DNA from: CALJXB01 sp965225935
GTDB lineage: Bacteria > Pseudomonadota > Alphaproteobacteria > Kiloniellales > JAKSDN01
Direction: 5' to 3'
DNA: 64,000 bases
NCBI GenBank assembly: GCA_965225935.1
Contig: CBDDCC010000023.1
Coordinates: forward strand, 310,001-374,000
The position numbers and the translations under genes were made by a program. Numbering within the stretch: the stretch's first letter is position 1; each line of letters starts with the position of its first letter. Under the pieces are notes generated by a model. It was not told where the DNA came from and ran no database searches. It saw nothing but the letters and a program-made list of their open reading frames with translations. Shown here piece by piece: positions 50,404 to 61,628 of the stretch.

Positions 50404-50901
50404 TCAGAGAACCTCGACGCTCTGAGCCATGGGGCCCTTGTGGCCCATGCGGGTCGTCAAGCGCACGCGCTGATTGGCCTCGAGGCCATTCAGACCGGCG
50501 CGCTCCAGCGTTCTGGCCGAAACGAAGACGTCGCGGCTGCCATCGTCGGGAATGACAAAGCCGAATCCCCGGGCGTGGTTGTAGAACTTGACCGTGCCCT
50601 CCATCTCGGCGCCCGGCGCTTGCGCGTGCGCCGCCGGTGGGCCATCGGGGATCTCTTCGATGCTCGTGATGGTCGCGACCTGCAGGCCCCGCGGGCCCTC
50701 GGTCACGTCGCAGATGAGGGTCGTTCCCTCGGGAAGCTCTTGATGGCCTGTCGGCACCAGGACCGACGCGTGCAGAAACGCGTCAGGCTGATCCTCCCCC
50801 AAGCGCACGAACCCAAACCCTTTGAATGGATTGAACCACTTGACCACGGCGCTCACGCCCTGCCGCGCCACCGATTGGCCGGCGCTGAAATCATCCGTCA
50901 T
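50404..50901 (-). CDS. Double cold-shock-domain protein
   Basis: The 165-residue product has two CSDs: residues 16-80 (GVSAVVKWFNPFKGFGFVRLGEDQPDAFLHASVL) and 98-165 (MEGTVKFYNHARGFGFVIPDDGSRDVFVSARTLERAG). RNP1-like KGFGFV and RGFGFV and RNP2-like DAFLH and DVFVS are both present. The tandem form is common in alphaproteobacteria and binds single-stranded nucleic acid. It stands alone between two exported-protein genes and the glp operon. Confidence 0.92.
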   Translation of the reverse strand: MTDDFSAGQSVARQGVSAVVKWFNPFKGFGFVRLGEDQPDAFLHASVLVPTGHQELPEGTTLICDVTEGPRGLQVATITSIEEIPDGPPAAHAQAPGAEMEGTVKFYNHARGFGFVIPDDGSRDVFVSARTLERAGLNGLEANQRVRLTTRMGHKGPMAQSVEVL

Positions 50902-51087
50902 GCTGACTGAACTCCAAACCCCGTAAACCTCCCCCGCGTATATACGGGCTTAATCTCTAATCAAATCACAGGCAGGGGCCTTGCGTCGAGCCCATAAAGC
51001 ACATTTGCCACCACAGCCACGCGCGCTAAACGGCGCGAAAGAAACGGAAGTCGCGCCGATTGCGACACAGCGTATTGCACCGATAGG

Positions 51088-51116
51088 AAAAAAAAGGGGC
51101 GAGCAAAACCCGCCCC
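51088..51116 (-). terminator. Strong terminator after glpV
   Basis: On the minus strand GGGGCG (51116-51111) pairs with CGCCCC (51101-51096) around nine bases and is directly followed by eight Ts (complement of A8 at 51088-51095). It lies about 33 bp beyond the glpV stop and should end the glycerol operon. Confidence 0.85.
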
Positions 51117-51148
51117 TCAGGCGTCGAAAGCGTATCGGAGCCGTGGCG

Positions 51149-52897
<1,749 letters not shown>

Positions 52898-53035
52898 GGT
52901 TTTCCTCCCATTGAAATAGGACTTCCAAACCTCCCTAAAGGACCCGCCGGCAAGCGCCGGCAACGCGTGGGCCCGCAATTTGCGTCCGCGTCGGCGAAGG
53001 CGCGCCGCCGGGACAAGAAATTCCTCGCCGCTGTC

Positions 53036-53314
53036 TCACCCCCAGCGCATGAGCGCGACCATCCAGACGACCGAGATGCCGAGCGCCCACCAGAGGTTCA
53101 GGTCCGTGAACCCCAGCCAGGCGAGATGAATGTAGGCGCTGCCCAGGAGGCCGATGAAGAGGCGGTCGCCGCGGGTCGTTCGCAGAGGCAAGAGGCCCCG
53201 GCGCTCGACGCTGGGCTGCACCACCTGCCAAACGGTCATGCCCACCAGAATGAGCGCGATGGTGATGAAGAAGGCCGCCGTCGGCAGGGTCCAGGCCATC
53301 CATTCGAGATTCAC
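53036..53314 (-). CDS. glpU: DUF2160 small membrane protein GlpU
   Basis: The 92-residue product has two to three membrane helices (TAAFFITIALILVGMTVWQVV; LFIGLLGSAYIHLAWLGF; WWALGISVVWMVALMRWG). It matches the small DUF2160 gene between glpQ and glpV in glycerol ABC operons. The start is GTG 53314, 12 bp after glpQ. Its role in the transporter is unknown. Confidence 0.88.
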   Translation of the reverse strand: MNLEWMAWTLPTAAFFITIALILVGMTVWQVVQPSVERRGLLPLRTTRGDRLFIGLLGSAYIHLAWLGFTDLNLWWALGISVVWMVALMRWG

Positions 53315-53326
53315 GACCGCCTCCCC

Positions 53327-54999
<1,673 letters not shown>

Positions 55000-55013
55000 C
55001 GTGCCGTCCCCGC

Positions 55014-56099
<1,086 letters not shown>

Positions 56100-56109
56100 G
56101 GCGCGCCTC

Positions 56110-57210
56110 TCACTCGGCCGCCAGGACCGGCTGCCGGCGCTCGGGCGCCGCGACCAGCCGGCCGTCCAGGTCGAAGGCGTAGAGGTGGCCCGGCCGGACG
56201 TAGACGGTGAGGGTCTCTCCCAGGGCGAGGGTGTGCACCCCCTCCTCCTGCACGACCCAGAAGACGCCGCTGTGGGCGGCGTGGATGAAGGTCTCCGAAC
56301 CGCTGATCTCGGCCAGCTCCACCGTGGCCTCGAAGGCCAGATCTTCGCTGGCCTGGCGCGAGACGAAGAGGTGGTTGGCGCGCACGCCGAAACGGTAGCT
56401 GCCGGGCTCGAGACCGCTCAGGTGCCCGGTCAGCGGCAGCGTCAGGCTCTCGCCGAGGCGCGCCGTGCCGTCCTCGACCCGGGTCTCGATCAGGTTCATG
56501 GGCGGGTCGGAGAAGACCTGGCCGACACGGAGGCTGGTCGGCCGGTGGTAGACCTGGACCGTCGGGCCCGACTGCAGCACCCGGCCCTCGTCCACCACCA
56601 CTGTGTTGCCGCCCAGCATGAGCGCCTCCAGCGGCTCCGTCGTGGCGTAGACCACGGTCGAGCGGCCCTGGCGGAAGATGGTCTGCAGCTCCGCGCGCAG
56701 CTCCTCGCGCAGCTTGTAGTCCAGGTTGACCAGCGGCTCGTCCAGGAGCAGCAGCTCGCAGTCCTTCACCAGCGCCCGGGCGAGCGCCGTGCGCTGCTGC
56801 TGGCCGCCGGAGAGCTCGTCCGGCAGGCGCTGTAGCAGGTCGTCGATGCGCAGCATGGCCGCCGCCTCGCGCACCCGGCGGTCGATCTCGTCGCGCGCCA
56901 CGCCGGCCCGGCGCAGCGGCGAGGCGACATTCTCGTAGACCGTGAACGAGGGGTAGTTGATGAACTGCTGGTAGACCATGGCCACGCTGCGCTTGCGCAC
57001 GGAAAGGCCGGTCACGTCCCGCCCGTCGAGCAGCACGCGGCCTGAGCTCGGGCGGTCCAGGCCCGCCATGAGGCGCATCAGCGAGGTCTTGCCGGCGAGC
57101 GTCGGGCCGAGCAGCACGTAGAGCCGGCCCGTCTCCAGCTCCAGGTCGATGGTATGGAGATGCGTCTCCGCATCGACCCGCTTGGTCACCGCTTCCAGCC
57201 GCAGGCTCAT
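56110..57210 (-). CDS. glpS: Glycerol ABC transporter ATPase GlpS (degenerate H-loop)
   Basis: The 366-residue product has Walker A GPTLAGKTS, Q-loop MVYQQFINYPSFTVYENV, an intact signature LSGGQQQRTALARAL and Walker B ELLLLDEPLVNLDY. The switch histidine is replaced by Thr (VVYATTEPLEAL). A TOBE-like C-terminal domain follows. ATG 57210 overlaps the glpD stop (ATGA). With GlpT it forms an ATPase heterodimer. Confidence 0.92.
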   Translation of the reverse strand: MSLRLEAVTKRVDAETHLHTIDLELETGRLYVLLGPTLAGKTSLMRLMAGLDRPSSGRVLLDGRDVTGLSVRKRSVAMVYQQFINYPSFTVYENVASPLRRAGVARDEIDRRVREAAAMLRIDDLLQRLPDELSGGQQQRTALARALVKDCELLLLDEPLVNLDYKLREELRAELQTIFRQGRSTVVYATTEPLEALMLGGNTVVVDEGRVLQSGPTVQVYHRPTSLRVGQVFSDPPMNLIETRVEDGTARLGESLTLPLTGHLSGLEPGSYRFGVRANHLFVSRQASEDLAFEATVELAEISGSETFIHAAHSGVFWVVQEEGVHTLALGETLTVYVRPGHLYAFDLDGRLVAAPERRQPVLAAE

Positions 57211-58808
57211 TTCGCCGCCGCCCTCGAGTTGTGGCCGGCCGTTCCCGGCGCCCGGTCGAGGCCCGGATCGTGTCCCGGGTCGTGCCCGGGACCGTGGCTC
57301 GGATCGCCGCCCGGGTTGCGCCGCTCGAGCCAGGCCTTGAGCCGCCCCTCGGTCTCCTGGTCGACCTCGAGTCCCAGCTTGGAGCGGCGCCACAGCATGT
57401 CCTCGGCGTTGCGTACCCACTCCTCGCGGCAGAGATAGTCGACCTCGGCCTCGTAGAGCTGGTCGCCGAAGTGCTCACCCAGGTCCTCGAGCCCGCGGGC
57501 ATCGCCCAGCCAGCGCTCGACCCGGGTGCCGTAGGCCCGCGCCAACCGGTGGGCCATCCCCTCCGGCAGCCAAGGCTTCGCGGCCTCCAGGTCGGCCAGA
57601 AAGCGCGCGAAGTCGCCGCCCGGCAGATCGCCGCCCGGCAGCACCGCCGTCCGGGTCCAGCCCCGCTTCGATGTCGCGAGGAGGGGCGCCAGCTTGTCGA
57701 GGGCGTGCTCGGCCAGCCGGCGGTAGGTGGTGATCTTGCCGCCGAACACCGAGAGCAACGGCGTGCGGCCGTCGCCTTCGTCCAGGTCGAAGACGTAGTC
57801 GCGTGTCACCGCCGAGGCGTCGACGCTGGCGTCGTCGTAAAGCGGGCGCACGCCGGCATAGGACCAGACCACGTCCGCCGGTGCGACCTTCTGCCGCAGG
57901 TAGAGGTTCACCGCCTCGCAGAGGTAGGCGGTCTCCTCCTCCGTGATCCGCACGGCCGCCGGATCCTCGTGATAGGGCTCGTCGGTGGTGCCGATCAGCG
58001 AGAAGCGCGAGCCGTAGGGCAGGACGAAGACGACGCGGCGATCCACGTTCTGCAGGATGTAGGCCTGGTCGCCTTCGTAGAGCCGCGGCACCACGATGTG
58101 GCTGCCCTTGACCAGCCGCAGGCCGCTCTTGTGGGTGGCGTGGGCCACCGAGTCCAGCACCTGATCGACCCACGGGCCGGCGGCGTTCACCAGGGCCCGC
58201 GCCTGCACCTGCCGCGACGGGCCGCCGCCGGTCGGCTCGAGATCGACCTGCCAGAGCCCGTCGACGCGCCGTGCGGCGGTGGCGCGGACCCGGGTCAGGA
58301 TCTCGGCCCCGCGCTCGCGGGCGTCGAGGGCGTTCAGCGCCACCAGCCGCGCGTCGTCGACCCAGCAGTCGGAATAGACGAAGCCCTTGCGCAGGCGTTC
58401 CTGCAGCGGCCCGCCCTCGGGCGCCCGGCGCAGGTCGAGGCCATAGGATCCGGGCAGGCTGCGCCGCCCGCCCAGGTGATCGTAGAGGAAGAGGCCAGCG
58501 CGCAGCATCCAGGCCGGACGCAGGCTCTTGTCGTGGGGCAGCACGAAGCGCAGCGGCCAGATGATGTGCGGCGCCGCGCGCAGCAGCACCTCCCGCTCCC
58601 CCAGCGCCTCGCGCACCAGGCGCAGCTCGAAGTACTCGAGGTAGCGAAGCCCGCCGTGGATCAGCTTGGAGCTGGCCGAGGAGGTGGCGCCGGCCAGGTC
58701 GCCCTGCTCGCAGAGCAGCACCGAAAGGCCCCGTCCCACCGCGTCGCGGGCGATGCCGACGCCGTTGACGCCGCCTCCCACCACCAGCAGATCGACGCTG
58801 TCCGTCAC
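57207..58808 (-). CDS. glpD: Glycerol-3-phosphate dehydrogenase GlpD
   Basis: FAD enzyme oxidising glycerol-3-phosphate to DHAP at the membrane. The 533-residue product shows LLVVGGGVNGVGIARDAVGRGLSVLLCEQGDLAGATSSASSKLIHGGLRYLEYFELRLVREAL. It continues with FVLPYGSRFSLIGTTDEPYHEDP and FGGKITTYRRLAEHAL. The last 25 residues are a His/Gly/Pro-rich tail (GGDPSHGPGHDPGHDPGLDRAPG) not typical of the family. The start is GTG 58808. Confidence 0.95.
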   Translation of the reverse strand: MTDSVDLLVVGGGVNGVGIARDAVGRGLSVLLCEQGDLAGATSSASSKLIHGGLRYLEYFELRLVREALGEREVLLRAAPHIIWPLRFVLPHDKSLRPAWMLRAGLFLYDHLGGRRSLPGSYGLDLRRAPEGGPLQERLRKGFVYSDCWVDDARLVALNALDARERGAEILTRVRATAARRVDGLWQVDLEPTGGGPSRQVQARALVNAAGPWVDQVLDSVAHATHKSGLRLVKGSHIVVPRLYEGDQAYILQNVDRRVVFVLPYGSRFSLIGTTDEPYHEDPAAVRITEEETAYLCEAVNLYLRQKVAPADVVWSYAGVRPLYDDASVDASAVTRDYVFDLDEGDGRTPLLSVFGGKITTYRRLAEHALDKLAPLLATSKRGWTRTAVLPGGDLPGGDFARFLADLEAAKPWLPEGMAHRLARAYGTRVERWLGDARGLEDLGEHFGDQLYEAEVDYLCREEWVRNAEDMLWRRSKLGLEVDQETEGRLKAWLERRNPGGDPSHGPGHDPGHDPGLDRAPGTAGHNSRAAAK

Positions 58809-59171
58809 GGCGACCCTTGTTCCCCCCTGCCGCGCCGCCCGAGCACAGGCCCGGGCTCACTTGGCTGCCGGCCCGGAGCGGTGCCGGACCGGCAATACCG
58901 AACGCTGGCTGCGACCGTAAACGGCCGCGCCTTGCGGACCCTGCCACGGGCTCCGCCACGGCATCTACCGCGGCCAGAGCGCTTTGTTCGTCCGGTGGGT
59001 GTTCTCACGCCCGAGACGGACCTTGTATCCGGTCCTTGGCCGGCATGTTATCCGAGGTTGAGGAATTTCGAAACCGAAAATTTATGCGGTTCGAATGTCT
59101 GAATGTGAAAATCGCGCGCCCGAATGTTCGGCCCGCCTTGCGCCGCCGCAGCGGAACGGAGCGGGCCTCCG
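58809..59171. other. glpR-glpD spacer with candidate GlpR site
   Basis: No gene lies in these 363 bp. The AT-rich part at 59040-59120 contains the 15-mer at 59067-59081 shared with the glpR upstream region, a TTCGAA at 59090-59095 and a GAAAATCG half-site at 59107-59114. This suggests that glpD-V has its own regulated promoter downstream of glpR. Confidence 0.45.
59067..59081 (+). promoter_or_regulatory. Candidate GlpR operator upstream of glpD
   Basis: TTCGAAACCGAAAAT matches 13 of 15 positions of the element at 60076-60090 upstream of glpR. It lies 259 bp before the glpD start. DeoR-family GlpR proteins bind AT-rich sites carrying TTCG and CGAA half-sites, which both copies have. Confidence 0.5.
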
Positions 59172-59954
59172 TCAGGCCGTCGCGGCGCGCGCCCTGGCGG
59201 CCACGAAAAGGCGAGTGTCGGCCGCCTTCAGGGCCTCGCGCAGCCTGGCGGGCGGCGACCGGTCGGTGAAGAGGGCGTCGATCTCGGTGAAGTCGCCGAG
59301 GCGCACCATGGCGGTGCGGCCGAACTTGGTGTGATCGGCCGCGAGGAAGACCCGCCGCGCGTTGGCGATGATCTCCTGGGCGACCCGCACCTCGCGGTAG
59401 TCGAAATCGACCAGCACGCCGTCCGGCTCGATGCCGCTGATGCCGATGATCGCGAAGTCCACCCGGAACTGGCGGACCAGGTCCACCGCCGCCTCGCCGA
59501 CGACGCCCCGGTCGCGCCGCACGGTGCCGCCGGCCACGATCACCTCGAAGTCCGGATTGCCGCTCATGACGCTCGCCACGTTCAGGTTGTTGGTGACGAC
59601 CTTGAGCCCTTGGTGGTCGAGCAGGGCCTTGGCCACCTCTTCGGTGGTGGTGCCGATGTTGATGAACAAGGAGGCGTGGTCGGGGATCTGGCCGGCCAGG
59701 TCGCGGGCGATGCGCCGCTTCTCTTCCAGGCAGAGCACCTGGCGGGTGCTGTAGGCCAGGTTCTCGACGCTCGACGGCAGCCCGGCCCCGCCGTGGTAGC
59801 GGTGCAGCAGGGCCTGCTGGCAGAGGCTGTTGATATCCCGCCGGATGGTCTGGGGGGTCACGCCGAACTGCTGGGCCAGCGCCTCGATGGCCACGAAGCC
59901 ATGGCGCTGGACCTGTTCGAGGATCTGCTCCTGCCGTGCGTTCTGTGCGGCCAC
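59172..59954 (-). CDS. glpR: DeoR-family glycerol regulator GlpR
   Basis: The 260-residue product has the DeoR HTH (RQEQILEQVQRHGFVAIEALAQQFGVTPQTIRRDINSLCQQALLHRYHGGAGL, residues about 7-62). The sugar-phosphate sensor domain follows with INIGTTTEEVAKALL, VTNNLNVASVM, GGTVRRDRGVVG, IGISGIEPDG and FLAADHTKFGR. It is expected to repress the glp operon until glycerol-3-phosphate binds. The start is GTG 59954. It precedes glpD on the same strand. Confidence 0.93.
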   Translation of the reverse strand: MAAQNARQEQILEQVQRHGFVAIEALAQQFGVTPQTIRRDINSLCQQALLHRYHGGAGLPSSVENLAYSTRQVLCLEEKRRIARDLAGQIPDHASLFINIGTTTEEVAKALLDHQGLKVVTNNLNVASVMSGNPDFEVIVAGGTVRRDRGVVGEAAVDLVRQFRVDFAIIGISGIEPDGVLVDFDYREVRVAQEIIANARRVFLAADHTKFGRTAMVRLGDFTEIDALFTDRSPPARLREALKAADTRLFVAARARAATA

Positions 59955-60075
59955 GCCGCCCGTACTCCCCTCGGCGCTCCCCTGGACACCCCCGGCCCAC
60001 CAAACACGGCGCCCCGCGCCGCGTCATGCCGTTTGCGCGCGGGACCGGCCGCCGGCCGGGCTCATTCTACCCATG

Positions 60076-60090
60076 TTCGGAAACGAAAAT
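60076..60090 (+). promoter_or_regulatory. Candidate GlpR operator upstream of glpR
   Basis: TTCGGAAACGAAAAT lies 122 bp before the glpR start and differs at two positions from the element before glpD. It supports autoregulation by GlpR. Confidence 0.5.
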
Positions 60091-60148
60091 CGAGACCGCT
60101 CTCCGGCTCGTGACCTGCGCCGGCTGGCGCCGGTCGGCCGTTGGCGGC

Positions 60149-60724
60149 CTACTCCTCCTCCCGCTGGGCCAGCGGATCGACCAGCATGAGGTCGCTCAGC
60201 TCCTCCTGGCCCTGCTCGCCCTCCACCAGCTGGGCCGAGAGGCGCGGGCCCAGCCAGGTGATCGCGATCGAGGTGCGCACATAGCGGGTCTGGCCCTCGT
60301 CCAGCAGAACGGTGACCGGTTCGTTGTCGTCGCCGGTCAGGAAGATCTCGTAGCGCCCGGGAAAGGCGTCCCGGTAGAAGGCCTCGCCCGCCACCGAGTC
60401 GCCGACCTTCTGGCCGTTGACGATCACCGCCGGGCGGATGGCCGGAAAGAGGGAGTTGTCCGGCCGGTAGAAGTAGAGCCGCCCATGGCCGGCGGCAGGC
60501 GGCAATAAAGGCTTCGGGACGGGCTTGAGGAAGGTCGGGGCGGCGGCGGGCGCCAGGGCCATGTAGGGATCCGCGGGCGCCTGCGCCGTGACGTTGCAGG
60601 CCGCGAGCAGAACGGCTGCCAGAAGCGGCACACAGGCGCGGGCGATCCTGTCCAGACACGGACGCGAGCCGCATCGAGCGCCCACGGCAACGGACCCCTT
60701 GCCGAAGGATACCCAGTTTCGCAT
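60149..60724 (-). CDS. DUF2846-like lipoprotein
   Basis: The product is about 191 residues. The signal sequence is RIARACVPLLAAVLLAACN with a lipobox LLAAC, so it is probably a lipoprotein. The core resembles DUF2846: GHGRLYFYRPDNSLFPAIRPAVIVNGQKVGDSVAGEAFYRDAFPGRYEIFLTGDDNEPVTVLLDEGQTRYVR. The function of such proteins is unknown. The exact start is unsure; ATG 60724 leaves a 30-residue stretch before the hydrophobic segment, and a shorter GTG start is possible. Confidence 0.78.
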   Translation of the reverse strand: MRNWVSFGKGSVAVGARCGSRPCLDRIARACVPLLAAVLLAACNVTAQAPADPYMALAPAAAPTFLKPVPKPLLPPAAGHGRLYFYRPDNSLFPAIRPAVIVNGQKVGDSVAGEAFYRDAFPGRYEIFLTGDDNEPVTVLLDEGQTRYVRTSIAITWLGPRLSAQLVEGEQGQEELSDLMLVDPLAQREEE

Positions 60725-60970
60725 TGCCGGGGGGACCAGCGCTCCGTAAAAGGCTCCGTGGACGGAGATTCGAGCGAAGTGGCCCAGCCCAAACATGCGA
60801 GTCGCCCGATCCTGTTCCTTGCCTCGTCGGCGCCGGAGCCCGCCTCAACAGCACCAACAGTAGGATGGCGGCAAGCCGATAAAATTTTCTTAAGCGTTTG
60901 AAATCGAAGCAAATTTGTAAGAAATACGGGCGACACTGCCCGATCGCGCCACGAAGGACGAGAGACCGCC

Positions 60971-61402
60971 ATGGACGAGTTGCACGGCTACTATCTGGAG
61001 GATCTGGAGGTCGGCATGACCGCCGTCTTCGCCAAGACGGTGACGGAGGCGGACATCGTCATGTTCGCCGGCGTCTCCGGCGACACCAATCCGGTCCACA
61101 TCAACCAGCTCTTCGCCGAGGGCTCCATGTTCAAGGAGCGCATCGCCCACGGCATGCTCTCGGCCAGCTTCATCTCCACCGTGGTGGGCACCCGCCTGCC
61201 CGGGCCCGGCTGCATCTACGTCACCCAGAGTCTGCGCTTCAAGGCGCCGGTCAAGGCCGGCGACACGGTGGTGGCGCGCGCGACGGTCAAGGAGATCGTG
61301 CCCGATCGCAAGCGGGTTACCCTCTCCACGACTTGCAGCGTGGGCGAAACCGTCGTCCTCGACGGCGAGGCGACCATGATGGTCGCCAATCGCCCAACCT
61401 AA
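60971..61402 (+). CDS. MaoC-family (R)-specific enoyl-CoA hydratase
   Basis: The 143-residue hot-dog-fold protein has the hydratase-2 motif FAGVSGDTNPVHINQLFAE, with the catalytic Asp and His, then RIAHGMLSASFISTVVGTRLPGPG and LRFKAPVKAGDTV. It is close in length and layout to PhaJ-type enzymes that form (R)-3-hydroxyacyl-CoA for polyhydroxyalkanoate or fatty-acid use. It stands alone between the lipoprotein gene and ileS. Confidence 0.92.
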   Translation: MDELHGYYLEDLEVGMTAVFAKTVTEADIVMFAGVSGDTNPVHINQLFAEGSMFKERIAHGMLSASFISTVVGTRLPGPGCIYVTQSLRFKAPVKAGDTVVARATVKEIVPDRKRVTLSTTCSVGETVVLDGEATMMVANRPT

Positions 61403-61628
61403 CAGCCGGCCCTCTCTCCGCCCCCCGATTAGGAAGCGTCCGAGCGCCCCCGCCTGCCCTGGCGCGGGCGCAAAAGAGGTTTGACGCGGTCGCGGGTTTA
61501 CGGGCACAAAGCGCCCTGACCCGGCTGGCGAGCCGCGCCGCGCCCCCATGCTGGCGGAACAGGCGCTGGCGATTCCGGCGCTGACGGAACAAGAGGCGGA
61601 CAAGCAAGCCGCGCATCATGAGCGCAGG

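Noticed and set aside
61403..61628. T-box or other riboswitch before ileS
   Set aside because: No specifier-stem, T-box core or terminator/antiterminator is visible; alphaproteobacteria usually lack T-boxes.
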